Assembly (NCBI RefSeq): GCF_011290685.1
Contig: NZ_JAANYN010000013.1
Location: 41,545-105,544, forward strand
Source of the DNA: Cyclobacterium plantarum
GTDB lineage: Bacteria > Bacteroidota > Bacteroidia > Cytophagales > Cyclobacteriaceae
Direction: 5' to 3'
Length of the DNA stretch: 64,000 bases
The notes beneath the pieces are model-generated. The model worked only from the letters and a program-made list of their open reading frames with translations. It was not told the DNA's origin and searched no databases. Position numbers and translations under genes: made by a program. Below are positions 53,022 through 62,305 of the stretch, piece after piece; within the stretch, counting starts at the first letter, position 1; each line of letters opens with the position of its first letter.

Positions 53022-53468
53022 ATGGCCATCCAACAAAAACTGATCAAATACCTGAACGAAATACTCAAACATACCCATGATGGGATCAAAGGATATAAAG
53101 ATGCCGCAAGGAATATTGAAGAGGGATCCCCTAAAGACTTTTTCATAGAGCGGGCAAAAGAAAAGATAGTGTTGAGGGATGCCCTCAATGAAGAAATCTA
53201 CCGATTGGAAGGAAAACCCCTTGAAGAGGGAAGTTTCCTGAATTTGTTTCAAAGATCCTGGAAAAATTTTAAAACCTCGCTGGACCACGACAACCAAAAG
53301 GAAATTGCAAAATACTGCCTGGAAGCTGAAAAGAAAGCGACCAGGGAGTTTGATATTTTATTGAGAAATCCAGAACTGGTTTCAGAGACTTTTTACTCCT
53401 TGCTGGAACAGCAAAACGAGAAAAACCTTGCTGCCATAAAAGCGTTATTAGAGAGGATCAAGCCCTGA
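53022..53468 (+). CDS. DUF2383/PA2169-type four-helix-bundle protein
   Basis: Ferritin-like helical protein of unknown function. Seen: an N-terminal helix LIKYLNEILKHTHDGIKGYKDAARNIEEGSPKDFF and later helices with ERAKEKIVLRDALNEEI and EAEKKATREFDILL. This matches the DUF2383 pattern in which Glu and His positions recall metal-binding bundles. It has 148 residues from the ATG at 53022; the open frame before it (TTG at 52983) overlaps no known fold. Members are often stress-induced in other bacteria, but nothing here shows regulation. Confidence 0.8.
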   Translation: MAIQQKLIKYLNEILKHTHDGIKGYKDAARNIEEGSPKDFFIERAKEKIVLRDALNEEIYRLEGKPLEEGSFLNLFQRSWKNFKTSLDHDNQKEIAKYCLEAEKKATREFDILLRNPELVSETFYSLLEQQNEKNLAAIKALLERIKP

Positions 53469-53588
53469 GGACTGATGTTTATTGGCATAAAATTAGCTCT
53501 TAACGAAAATATTAACCGATAAACTTTTAAATTAAGGGTCAAATAAAATAGGAAATCCATTAACGACAAAACATTTAAATAACTGTCT

Positions 53589-54926
53589 ATGAAAAAACAT
53601 ATTATTTGGCTTATTGGTGTGTTTTTTTATCACACTATTGCTTTAGGTCAGACCAATATAGATTTCAGGGAATTTTCCCTGGATAATGGTCTTCATGTAA
53701 TCATGCATAAGGACAATAAGACACCTATTGTAGTAACATCCGTGATGTACCATGTGGGATCTAAAAACGAGGATCCGGAAAGGACCGGTTTTGCGCATTT
53801 TTTTGAACACCTGCTTTTTGAGGGCTCTGAAAATATTGAGAGGGGACAATATACCGATCTGGTTGAAGGTAATGGAGGTGCATTGAATGCATTTACCAGC
53901 AATGACATTACCTATTATTACGAATTAATGCCTTCCAATTACCTGGAATTGGCACTATATCTGGAAAGTGAGCGCATGCTTCATGCTAAAATTGATGAGG
54001 TGGGTTTGGAGACACAGCGAGAAGTGGTAAAGGAAGAGAAAAGGCAGCGTTATGACAACCAGCCTTATGGTACCATACTTCCTGAAACATTGGAAAGAGC
54101 CTATACCAAACATCCTTACCAATGGGCACCAATAGGATCTTTGGAACACCTGAATGCCGCAAGTCTTGACGAGTTCATGCAATTTTACAACGATTTTTAT
54201 GTGCCAAACAACGCCATCCTAACAATTGCAGGAGATATTGATTACGATCAAACAGAAGCCTGGGTAAAAAAATATTTTTCTGAAGTACCGAGGGGTGAAG
54301 AGGAAATATACAGGCCGGATGTAAAGGAGCCCAGGAAGACCGAGGAAATCAGAGATGTCATCTATGACAATATTCAGATACCCGCCATCATTCAGGCGTA
54401 CAATTTACCGCCCAAAAATCACCCTGATGCCTATGCGATGGAAATGCTGTCAACCTACCTCACTGGGGGTAAGTCTTCCTTGATGACCAAAGAGCTTGTT
54501 GATAAACAACAAAAAGCCCTGGTGATTGCGGCCATTCCGCTGGATCTGGAAGATGGGGGGATTTTTATCATGTATGGTATAGCCAATATGGGCGTTGAAC
54601 CCGAGGATCTTGAGCATGAAGTGGATTTGTTGATACAGAAAGTTCAGGAAGAAGGCATTTCGGATCAGGATTTCCAAAAACTCCAGAACATTATTGAAAA
54701 TGATTTGGTCAGTAAAAATTCTTCTATTGAAGGGATTGCCCAGAATCTGGCTGAATCCAAATTGTTTTATGGAGACACCGGTTATATCAACAGGGAATTG
54801 GAAAAATTCAGGGAAGTCAGTAAAGGTGACATTCAACGTGTGGCCAGGGAGTATTTAACTTTAGATGGCCGGGTAGTTCTCTATTATTTGCCAAAATCAC
54901 AGCAGACCGCCGCAAGCCAGGATTAA
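53589..54926 (+). CDS. Exported M16-family zinc peptidase, active subunit
   Basis: Pitrilysin-type metallopeptidase, the active half of a two-subunit enzyme. Seen: a signal peptide (IIWLIGVFFYHTIALGQ); the inverted zinc motif HFFEH (His 70, Glu 73, His 74) with the downstream Glu ligand in EVVKEEKRQRYDNQPYG; a second M16 domain (about 200-430); and VEGNGGALNAFTSNDITYYYELMP. The 445-residue length is normal. It is followed after 18 bases by the second subunit gene, which lacks the zinc motif. Function is inferred as degradation of small proteins or peptides in the periplasm. Confidence 0.93.
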   Translation: MKKHIIWLIGVFFYHTIALGQTNIDFREFSLDNGLHVIMHKDNKTPIVVTSVMYHVGSKNEDPERTGFAHFFEHLLFEGSENIERGQYTDLVEGNGGALNAFTSNDITYYYELMPSNYLELALYLESERMLHAKIDEVGLETQREVVKEEKRQRYDNQPYGTILPETLERAYTKHPYQWAPIGSLEHLNAASLDEFMQFYNDFYVPNNAILTIAGDIDYDQTEAWVKKYFSEVPRGEEEIYRPDVKEPRKTEEIRDVIYDNIQIPAIIQAYNLPPKNHPDAYAMEMLSTYLTGGKSSLMTKELVDKQQKALVIAAIPLDLEDGGIFIMYGIANMGVEPEDLEHEVDLLIQKVQEEGISDQDFQKLQNIIENDLVSKNSSIEGIAQNLAESKLFYGDTGYINRELEKFREVSKGDIQRVAREYLTLDGRVVLYYLPKSQQTAASQD

Positions 54927-54944
54927 ACCAAAAAGCCGAGAAAA

Positions 54945-56993
54945 ATGAAAAATCGATATTTAACTCTTTTCGCCTGCTTATTTGTTTTTCAACTGCAGGC
55001 TCAGGTTGATCGCAGTGTTTTGCCCAAACCGGGACCTGCGCCCACCATTGAATTTACCGACCCTGCTACTTTTACCCTGGAAAATGGGTTAAAAGTTTTT
55101 GTGGTACCCAATGACAAACTGCCCAGGGTTTCCTTTTACATGATATTGGACCGGGACCCTCTTTTTGAAGGAGAGAAGGCTGGTCTTACGAGTTTTGTAG
55201 GGGATTTGATGATGGCGGGCACCGAATCCAAAACCAAGGATGAACTGGATGAAGCAGTAGATTTTATTGGAGCTTCCCTCAGTGCCAGTTCCACTTCTAT
55301 TTCTGCTTCTTCCTTGAAAAAGCATCAGGAAAAGGCATTGGAATTAATGACAGATGTTTTGTACCATCCTGTTTTTCCTCAGGAAGAGCTGGATAAACTT
55401 AAAAAACAATCCCTGACCAACCTTGCTGCTTCAAAGGATGATCCGGATTACCTGGCGAGTGTGGTTTCGGGAGCACTTGTTTACGGAACCGACCACCCCT
55501 ATGGGGAACCCCTGACTGAGGAAACGGTAGAGAATGTGACAGTTGAAGATGTAAAGGGCTATTATAATACATTTTTCAAACCAAACATCGCCTATCTGGC
55601 CATAGTAGGAGACATTGACGAAGAGGAGGCCCGGAATCTGGTGGACAAGTATTTTGTCTCCTGGGAAAAGGCCGATGTTCCTGAGTTTGACTACCCAACC
55701 CCTACACCTCCTTCTGAAAACCAGGTAGCTTTACACGATCGTTCCTCCGCAGTTCAATCTGTTATAAATATAGCATACCCTGTGGAAATGCACCTTCCCA
55801 ATGATGATTACATGGCCACAAGGGTACTGAACTTTATATTGGGGGAAGGGTTCAATTCCAGATTAAACGGAAATCTTAGGGAAACAAAAGGCTATACCTA
55901 CGGGGCCAGGTCAAGTTTTGGATCGGATAAGTTGATTGCCCGTTTTTCTGCCAACACCTCCGTTAGGAATGCCGTTACCGACTCCTCCGTGTATGAAATG
56001 TTGTACGAAATCCGGAATCTGGCAGAAAATGGTATCACTGAGGAGGAGCTTGAAATGGCAAAAGCCAATTTAAGTGGGAGGTTTGGTCGATCTCTTGAAA
56101 ATCCCAATAATATTGCTTCTTTCGCCATTAATATTGCGAGATATGGACTTTCTAAAGATTATTACAGTAGCTACCTGCAGCGGCTGGATGCCCTTACCGT
56201 TGAAGACATCAATGAGGTAGCCAAAAAGTACATGATGCCAGAGAACTTGTACATAACCGTGGTTGGTAATGGGGCAGAGATTAAGGAAGGTTTGTCCCGG
56301 TTTGGGGAAGTCAGGCTATACGATGAAACCGGAAAAGAAGTTCAGGAAATTGAATTGTCCGATGCAGATAAAACGGCCTCTTCAGTCATAGATGATTACC
56401 TGGCGGCCATTGGAGGGAAAGAATCTGCAGAAAATATAAAATCGGCCAAAGTGGAAATGTCAGCAGAAGTACAAGGCACCAAATTGGACATGGTTGCCCT
56501 TCATGACATGGAGGGACAGCGAATGATCCAAAAGGTACTGATGATGGGCAATGAGGCTTCCAAAACAATCCTTAAGGATGGTGAAGCCACCGTAAGTGGA
56601 ATGGGGCAGTCGCAAACCCTTACTGATGAACAATATGAAGATTTGAAAATGGCCTCCTTATGGCTGATACCAGAATTGTATTATGAAACAATGGGCTACA
56701 CCATATCTTTAGATGGTGCAACAGAAATTGAAGGGCAACCTGCTTACAAAGTGGTGATTTCAAACCCCACTGGTGGCAAAGTGACAAACTACTACAGTAT
56801 GGGTAGTGGACTTAAGCTCAGAAGTGAAAATCAGATTTCAGGAGAGACTACTTATAAGGATTATCAGGAATTCGAAGGGGTAAAGATACCTGTTTCAATG
56901 GCTATTAAAAGTCCGATGATTCCTGTGCCGCTAAATTCCAAAGTGAATAATATAGAAATAAATGTATCTTTGTCCGATCAGGATTTTGAATAA
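54945..56993 (+). CDS. Exported M16-family partner subunit with C-terminal tail domain
   Basis: Non-catalytic partner of the preceding M16 peptidase. Seen: a signal peptide (LTLFACLFVFQLQAQ); two M16 folds (about 35-470) in which HxxEH is absent (LTSFVGDLMMAGTESKTKDE at that place); and the R/Y substrate pair motif GNLRETKGYTYGARSSFG. A further domain at about 481-682 starts VIDDYLAAIGGKESAENIKS and ends near PMIPVPLNSKVNNIEI. This tail recurs as a whole protein in the next gene. The gene order active-partner-tail suggests one functional unit. Confidence 0.9.
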   Translation: MKNRYLTLFACLFVFQLQAQVDRSVLPKPGPAPTIEFTDPATFTLENGLKVFVVPNDKLPRVSFYMILDRDPLFEGEKAGLTSFVGDLMMAGTESKTKDELDEAVDFIGASLSASSTSISASSLKKHQEKALELMTDVLYHPVFPQEELDKLKKQSLTNLAASKDDPDYLASVVSGALVYGTDHPYGEPLTEETVENVTVEDVKGYYNTFFKPNIAYLAIVGDIDEEEARNLVDKYFVSWEKADVPEFDYPTPTPPSENQVALHDRSSAVQSVINIAYPVEMHLPNDDYMATRVLNFILGEGFNSRLNGNLRETKGYTYGARSSFGSDKLIARFSANTSVRNAVTDSSVYEMLYEIRNLAENGITEEELEMAKANLSGRFGRSLENPNNIASFAINIARYGLSKDYYSSYLQRLDALTVEDINEVAKKYMMPENLYITVVGNGAEIKEGLSRFGEVRLYDETGKEVQEIELSDADKTASSVIDDYLAAIGGKESAENIKSAKVEMSAEVQGTKLDMVALHDMEGQRMIQKVLMMGNEASKTILKDGEATVSGMGQSQTLTDEQYEDLKMASLWLIPELYYETMGYTISLDGATEIEGQPAYKVVISNPTGGKVTNYYSMGSGLKLRSENQISGETTYKDYQEFEGVKIPVSMAIKSPMIPVPLNSKVNNIEINVSLSDQDFE

Positions 56994-57011
56994 TTTTAAA
57001 AGGATTTTGTA

Positions 57012-57728
57012 GTGGTTAGACTTGTTTTTCTACTCCTTTCCGGAGTAATGCTTCTCTTTGTAAATGGTAAATGGGTTAAGGATGAAGCGGTAAAACCTTC
57101 TCTGGGAAAAACTCCCGGAGAAGTGATAGAGGCTTATGTGCAAGCGATTGGTGGGGCCGACAAAATCAATCAAATTAAAACACTTGTGTTGGTAATGGAA
57201 GCTACGGTTCAGGGTATGGAGGTGGAAATGAGTACCATTCGCGACATGGAGCAGATGCGGATGATGCAACAAATCGTGATGGAAGGGAATGTGGTTCAGA
57301 AAACTGTAGTAAAAGGCAATGAGGGGTATATGAGTGCCATGGGCCAGGTTCAAAATTTAACAACAGATCAACTGGAAACCCTGAAAACCAATATTTTTGC
57401 TTTCCCGGAATTACATTATGAGCGAATGGGTTTTACCATGACCATGGGAGAAAACGAAGAAATCAATGGAGAAGAAGCTTATACTTTGCTCTTAAACAAT
57501 GGAGAAGGTATGAAGAGCAAGGAATTTTTTAGTGTTGCAACCGGGCTGAAATTAAAAATGGAGACAGATATTGCCGGAGATGTGGAATTTATGGATTACC
57601 AAGAGATCGAAGGCATTCTTTTTCCCATGAAAATCAATATTTCAAATCCCATGATTCCAGTCCCACTGGAAACAAGAGTGATCGATATTCAAATCAACCA
57701 GGCCCTGGATGATTCGATGTTTGAATAA
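57012..57728 (+). CDS. Exported stand-alone copy of the M16 partner tail domain
   Basis: Secreted protein of unknown function. Seen: a signal peptide (MVRLVFLLLSGVMLLFVNG), then a domain from about residue 35 that is plainly homologous to the last 200 residues of the upstream M16 partner: VIEAYVQAIGGADKINQIKT against VIDDYLAAIGGKESAENIKS, YERMGFTMTMGE against YETMGYTISLDG, and NPMIPVPLETRVIDIQI against SPMIPVPLNSKVNNIEI. The fold resembles lipoprotein-carrier (LolA-like) proteins by general pattern only. The start is GTG at 57012, 18 bases after the partner stop. A strong terminator follows. Confidence 0.78.
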   Translation: MVRLVFLLLSGVMLLFVNGKWVKDEAVKPSLGKTPGEVIEAYVQAIGGADKINQIKTLVLVMEATVQGMEVEMSTIRDMEQMRMMQQIVMEGNVVQKTVVKGNEGYMSAMGQVQNLTTDQLETLKTNIFAFPELHYERMGFTMTMGENEEINGEEAYTLLLNNGEGMKSKEFFSVATGLKLKMETDIAGDVEFMDYQEIEGILFPMKINISNPMIPVPLETRVIDIQINQALDDSMFE

Positions 57729-57765
57729 AAACTTAGATCGGCCAATTTAGCCGATCTAAGTTTTT
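57727..57765. terminator. Strong bidirectional terminator after the M16 unit
   Basis: A perfect 16-base stem (57727-57742 with 57750-57765, core ACTTAGATCGGC/GCCGATCTAAGT) encloses loop CAATTTA. Terminal A and T runs make it work in both directions, between the M16 unit and DoxX. Confidence 0.93.
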
Positions 57766-58207
57766 AAGCGTTTTTGTGATTTTCCATGTATTCATCTACA
57801 GAAAATTTACCTGATCCGAAAATCAAAAAAACCAACAGAAGCACCAAGACAGTAAGGGAAACCCAAAACTCCCCGCTATTGGTCACTGAAAGAAAACGGG
57901 AGTCCATGTTAGCAAAGAATACCGCTCCTATCAATATGGGAACCTGTACTACTACTGCCCATCTTGTAAGCAGCCCCATAGCTATCAAAATTCCGCCTAC
58001 CAGATGAGCAAAGGCAACATAATGCGCAAGGGCCATGTGAAAGAATCCTATATCCATTTCCCGGATAAGGTTCATCAGTTCATCAGTATTGGAGATGAAC
58101 ATGATCCCCTTGTATAGGATAAATAAACCCAAAGCAATCCGGATGAAATCTATCCACCTGGGATGATGCCTGTCTGCCCAATGTTCGATTTGATGTATTG
58201 TATCCAT
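57764..58207 (-). CDS. DoxX-family inner-membrane protein
   Basis: Small membrane protein of the DoxX family, members of which relate to thiol or quinone redox in other organisms. Seen: four predicted transmembrane helices in 147 residues, with IRIALGLFILYKGIMFIS, AHYVAFAHLVGGILIAMGLL, VVVQVPILIGAVFFA and WVSLTVLVLLLVFLIFG. The His/Gly-rich second helix is characteristic of the family. The extreme C-terminus reaches the shared terminator. No partner gene is adjacent in the same operon. Confidence 0.87.
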   Translation of the reverse strand: MDTIHQIEHWADRHHPRWIDFIRIALGLFILYKGIMFISNTDELMNLIREMDIGFFHMALAHYVAFAHLVGGILIAMGLLTRWAVVVQVPILIGAVFFANMDSRFLSVTNSGEFWVSLTVLVLLLVFLIFGSGKFSVDEYMENHKNA

Positions 58208-58278
58208 AGCCTGATATAATTGGTTTACAGCTGTTTATACGCATATAGATAAGTTTTGTTTGGACAGGAGCCTATTGC

Positions 58279-59925
58279 TTAACTATCTATGAATTGGCTG
58301 AATGCTGCTGATTGTCCTGTTAGGACAAGTTTGTAATCCATATAAAAGCTTGTTTCATCAGAAGTGGGAAGGAAGGTGACATTTTCCTTCTTCCATCGTT
58401 CAAAAGTCACATGGAGGCCATTTTCTTTAATTTGATAGGATATAATGCGGTCACCAGTCATCAGGTGATGATAGGCCAATGATTTGGGATGAATTTTCAG
58501 GATCTGACCTTTTTTATTGATTTTCAGGCCAAATTCGCTTTCCATTTTATTTTCTTTCGGAATTTGCTTCATTTCCAGACCAATAGCCGGGAGTAGCGAT
58601 ACTAGGGTGGGCAGCAGGTCTTCTTTACCAAAGACGAACCGGTCAAAAAAGGAGGATATTACTTCAGGATGTTGGGCAAAGGAGACGACAATGGCTTTAA
58701 AATCCTTTAAAGTGTATCCTTTATGCGAAGTGCCAAAATTGGTCCACATTGCTTTCATTACCTCATGCATTCGGTGACCACCTTTCATTAAGATCAGGTC
58801 CAGGGCCAATGTCAGCAACGCTCCATGCGTGTAAATGCTTACCTTCTTATCCGGAACACCTGCCTTATAACCGTCAAGCCAGAGGTCCCAACTGGATTCC
58901 GTTATGGATTGATTTTCCCATCCCAGGTTTTCAAAACCCCTTTCAAAAAGTTTTTCCAATGATTCCAAATATTCTGAAATACTGAAATAGCCGGATTTCA
59001 GCAAGTAATAATCCCCCATAAAAGTAGTCACGCCTTCAGCTACCATTCCTTCGGAAAGATAGGCCTCCTTTGAAAAATCATAGGGCTGTATGGCCTTGGG
59101 TCTTATCCTGCATACATTCCAAAAATGATACAATTCATGGCTGCAGACTCCTATGAGTCGGTCCATACCAGATTTTTGACCCATTGCTTCATCCGGTCCT
59201 ATGGTAATGACCGTTGAATACTGGTGTTCTACTCCATGGTAATGGGGAAATGGGAGTAAATGAATTAAAAAATGATAATTTTCTGCTGGAAACTCTCCAA
59301 AATCAGCGATTTGTTTTTCTGTGAATTTTTCAAATTGGTTTAAAAGAATATCCCAATCAAAATAGATCTTCCCGGATATCCAAAGGTGAAATGTACTGTC
59401 CTTGACGGTATAAGAGCGATGCTGCAAATCGGCTGAAGCGATCAGGGGGCTGTCCACCAATTCCTGGAAATTTTGGGCCAACAAAAGATGTTTTTGTGGT
59501 TGGGGTAAAGCACATGCCAATAGGTATTCCTCGGGCAGGTCCATTTTCACTTCAATGGATTCGGCTTCACGTCCTTCAATTTCGAAAGCAAGATTGATAA
59601 AATTGACATAAACCTGTTCAGCATCTGTCCAGCTTCCCCCTGCATCCATTTGTGCAGCATGGTAGCTGTAGCTTACTTTGTAGATTCCTTTTTCTTGAGC
59701 CTGGAAATCCCAAAGGTCTTTGGTTCTTTTATGGCAAAGGACCTGGCCTTCAGGCCCGGTGACGTTTAAATTTTTAAGGAATTGTGCATAGTTGGCGATT
59801 TCGTAACGCCCGGGCCTCCAGCTTGGTAGTTGTAATGCCAGGTTTTCTCCTTTTTCACAGTTGAGTTCAAGTTGGATATTTAGGAGTTGTGAGGCAGGAT
59901 TTGGTACGGAAAGTGAGTATATCAT
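58279..59925 (-). CDS. M61-family glycyl aminopeptidase-like protein
   Basis: Zinc metallopeptidase related to glycyl aminopeptidase. Seen: an N-terminal beta domain (about 1-180, PAWRPGRYE-like LPSWRPGRYEIANYAQF); the zinc motif HELYHFWN (His 263, Glu 264, His 267) in CSHELYHFWNVCRIRPKAI; EGVTTFMGDYYLLKSGY with the third ligand; and a short C-terminal PDZ-like region (about 470-548). The 548-residue length is normal. No signal peptide is visible, so it is probably cytoplasmic. It is divergent from rpmH. Confidence 0.92.
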   Translation of the reverse strand: MIYSLSVPNPASQLLNIQLELNCEKGENLALQLPSWRPGRYEIANYAQFLKNLNVTGPEGQVLCHKRTKDLWDFQAQEKGIYKVSYSYHAAQMDAGGSWTDAEQVYVNFINLAFEIEGREAESIEVKMDLPEEYLLACALPQPQKHLLLAQNFQELVDSPLIASADLQHRSYTVKDSTFHLWISGKIYFDWDILLNQFEKFTEKQIADFGEFPAENYHFLIHLLPFPHYHGVEHQYSTVITIGPDEAMGQKSGMDRLIGVCSHELYHFWNVCRIRPKAIQPYDFSKEAYLSEGMVAEGVTTFMGDYYLLKSGYFSISEYLESLEKLFERGFENLGWENQSITESSWDLWLDGYKAGVPDKKVSIYTHGALLTLALDLILMKGGHRMHEVMKAMWTNFGTSHKGYTLKDFKAIVVSFAQHPEVISSFFDRFVFGKEDLLPTLVSLLPAIGLEMKQIPKENKMESEFGLKINKKGQILKIHPKSLAYHHLMTGDRIISYQIKENGLHVTFERWKKENVTFLPTSDETSFYMDYKLVLTGQSAAFSQFIDS

Positions 59926-59965
59926 TGCAAGTAAAGCTAGGTTCTAAACAAAAGTAAGCCACTGA

Positions 59966-59996
59966 TTTGTAAATAAAAAAATCCTACCTATCTTTG
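59966..59996 (+). promoter_or_regulatory. rpmH promoter
   Basis: TTTG (59966-59969), exactly 19 bases, then TATCTTTG (59989-59996). This is a full match to the Bacteroidota -33/-7 consensus. Transcription should begin near 60003, about 38 bases before rpmH. Confidence 0.72.
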
Positions 59997-60040
59997 CACT
60001 CCTTTAAAAATCAGAGTCAACTCATTAAAATATAGCAATA

Positions 60041-60199
60041 ATGAAAAGAACCTTTCAACCCTCCAGAAGGAAAAGAAGAAACAAGCATGGTTTCAGAGAG
60101 AGAATGTCCACTGCAAATGGCAGGAGAGTACTTAAAGCCAGAAGAGCAAAAGGCAGACATAAATTATCGGTATCTTCAGAGAAGACCCTTAAGAAGTAA
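60041..60199 (+). CDS. rpmH: 50S ribosomal protein bL34
   Basis: Small basic large-subunit ribosomal protein. It has 52 residues, starting [20 protein letters not shown] and continuing [20 protein letters not shown], with the family signature KRTFQPS and HGFRxRM.xxGRxVLxxRRxKGRxxL. It heads the rpmH-rnpA run, the standard bacterial order, and rnpA follows after 43 bases. Confidence 0.98.
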   Translation: MKRTFQPSRRKRRNKHGFRERMSTANGRRVLKARRAKGRHKLSVSSEKTLKK

Positions 60200-60242
60200 T
60201 GTTTTTTACTATCTTTAAGAGATAGCTATTTAATGCGATTTT

Positions 60243-60626
60243 ATGGATTGTAAATTTTCAAAACAGGAAAGATTACATTCTAAAAAGTTAATCAAGGAAC
60301 TTTTTGACAAAGGTTCCTCTTTTTTTTTATATCCCTTTAAGGTTATTTACTTTGAGCCAGGTGAGTTACCCAATCATCAGTTTTTGGTTTCTGTTTCAAA
60401 AAAGAGGTTTAAGAAAGCCGTCGATAGAAATTATATCAAGAGAAGGGTAAAAGAAGCCTACCGTCAAAATAAATTTTTGTTGAAGGAAGCAGATACAGAT
60501 AATCCCAGGAAACTTATAGCACTGGTTTACGTTTCTCAGGATTTGATGGGTTTCCATGATATTGAGTCAAAGGTCATCAGAGTCCTTAAAAAAATTCCGC
60601 AGATTAAATCTAAAAAAAATGCATAA
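60243..60626 (+). CDS. rnpA: Ribonuclease P protein component
   Basis: Protein cofactor of RNase P, which matures tRNA 5' ends. Seen: FSKQERLHSKKLIKELFDKG, the substrate-contact region FLVSVSKKRFKKAVDRNYIKRRVKEAYR (the RNxxKRRxRE motif), and a basic C-terminus. The 127-residue length is normal. Its last eight bases overlap the start of the S41 protease gene, so the two are translationally coupled. Confidence 0.97.
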   Translation: MDCKFSKQERLHSKKLIKELFDKGSSFFLYPFKVIYFEPGELPNHQFLVSVSKKRFKKAVDRNYIKRRVKEAYRQNKFLLKEADTDNPRKLIALVYVSQDLMGFHDIESKVIRVLKKIPQIKSKKNA

Positions 60627-62283
60627 ATTGGTTCAAAACAAGGTATTCCTGGGTATTTTGGCCCTATTGGGGACAGCAGTAATACTTCTTTCCTTTCAAC
60701 CGAAGAATGATAAGCTTTTCAGTATTGCCAAGAACCTTGACATTTTTGCTTCCTTGGTGAGAGAATTGGACTCTTATTATGTGGATGAAATAGACCCGGA
60801 TGATCTTGTCACGGTAGGGATCAATGCGATGTTGGCAGAATTGGATCCCTACACAGAATATATTCCTGAGGAGGAATCCGATGATTTCAGGATGATGACC
60901 ACAGGGGAGTACGGCGGAGTAGGCGCTTTAATTGGAAACAGAACAGGCATCAATATGATATTGATGCCCTATAAAGGCTTCCCTGCTCAGGAATCTGGCC
61001 TTCGGGTTGCTGATGAATTGCTAAAAGTGGATGGAGTAGACGTAGTTGAAAAAAACACTTCGGAGATATCTGAATTATTGAAAGGTCCTGCCAACACAGA
61101 GGTGGAAGTAATTGTAAAACGTGGTGAAGAGACGCTTTCTTTCAACCTTACAAGGAAAAAGATTGTTATCAGCAACGTTCCTTATCATGGGATGGTAGAC
61201 GAGGAGACAGGATATATCAAACTGACAGATTTTACTACCAATGCATCAAAAGATGTGGGTATCGCATTGCAGGATTTAAAGAATGCAGGGGCAAAAAAGA
61301 TAATTTTGGATGTAAGGGATAATCCCGGAGGGATTCTCAATGAGGCAGTGGACATCGTAAATCTTTTCATTCCCAAAGGCAGAGAAGTGGTCAAAACGAT
61401 AGGGAAGCTTGAAAATGTCAATGCAGAGTATAAAACCAGATTCTCCCCAATGGATAAAGATATCCCCCTTGTGGTAATGATCAATGAAAGAAGTGCTTCC
61501 GCTTCAGAAATTGTCGCAGGTGCATTGCAGGATTATGACCGTGCAGTACTGGTAGGAAGGAAATCTTTTGGTAAGGGTCTGGTCCAAAGCACCATCCCAT
61601 TATCCTACAATTCCCAGGTTAAACTTACAACTGCCAAATATTACATTCCCAGTGGGCGCTGTATTCAAGCCATTGATTACAGTACTAAAGATGAGGATGG
61701 CATTGGGAGTTACGTAGCGGATTCACTGAGAAAGGAGTTCAAAACCAAGAATGGAAGAACTGTTTTTGACGGGGCGGGAATTGAGCCGGACATAGAAGTG
61801 GATTCACGTTCCTTTGCCCCCATTACCTATAGTCTGGTTACCCGGAGTTTGATTTTCAATTTTGCCAGCGAGTTTTCCCTGAAACATGATTCCATACCTG
61901 ATCCCAGAAAATTTGAAGTCAGTGATGAGTTGTACGGTCAATTTGTGGAATGGCTTCAGGATAAAGAATACGATTATACCACTCGTGTTGAAAAGACCAT
62001 AGAAGACCTGGAAAAGTATGCCGAGCGTGAGAAGTATTTTGAGGATATAAAAGATGAATTGGCCTCCTTAAAAATAAGTGTCAGCCACAGCAAGGAGCAG
62101 GACCTGATTACGTTTAAAGATGAAATCAAGAATGCTTTGAAGGATGAGATTGTTTCCAGGTACTATTATCAGGGAGGCATTATCGCAGCTTCCCTGGACG
62201 ACGATCCTGAACTACTTCAGGCAATGGAAATATTGGAAGATACAAACCACTATGATCTGACCTTGTCTTCTAAAAAGGACTAA
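60619..62283 (+). CDS. S41-family C-terminal processing peptidase
   Basis: Exported or membrane-anchored serine protease that trims or degrades proteins from their C-termini. Seen: a signal anchor (VFLGILALLGTAVILLSF), an N-terminal helical part (VRELDSYYVDEIDPDDL), a PDZ domain (about 90-165, GGVGALIGNRTGINMILMPY..GLRVADELLKVDG), and the catalytic core with the Ser in NERSASASEIVAGAL and the general-base Lys in VGRKSFGKGLVQS. The 554-residue length suits the Bacteroidota family. The ATG at 60619 begins the signal; the longer frame to 60556 lies inside rnpA. Substrates are unknown. Confidence 0.93.
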   Translation: MHKLVQNKVFLGILALLGTAVILLSFQPKNDKLFSIAKNLDIFASLVRELDSYYVDEIDPDDLVTVGINAMLAELDPYTEYIPEEESDDFRMMTTGEYGGVGALIGNRTGINMILMPYKGFPAQESGLRVADELLKVDGVDVVEKNTSEISELLKGPANTEVEVIVKRGEETLSFNLTRKKIVISNVPYHGMVDEETGYIKLTDFTTNASKDVGIALQDLKNAGAKKIILDVRDNPGGILNEAVDIVNLFIPKGREVVKTIGKLENVNAEYKTRFSPMDKDIPLVVMINERSASASEIVAGALQDYDRAVLVGRKSFGKGLVQSTIPLSYNSQVKLTTAKYYIPSGRCIQAIDYSTKDEDGIGSYVADSLRKEFKTKNGRTVFDGAGIEPDIEVDSRSFAPITYSLVTRSLIFNFASEFSLKHDSIPDPRKFEVSDELYGQFVEWLQDKEYDYTTRVEKTIEDLEKYAEREKYFEDIKDELASLKISVSHSKEQDLITFKDEIKNALKDEIVSRYYYQGGIIAASLDDDPELLQAMEILEDTNHYDLTLSSKKD

Positions 62284-62305
62284 TGTCAAATTATTCGGTA
62301 TAATT

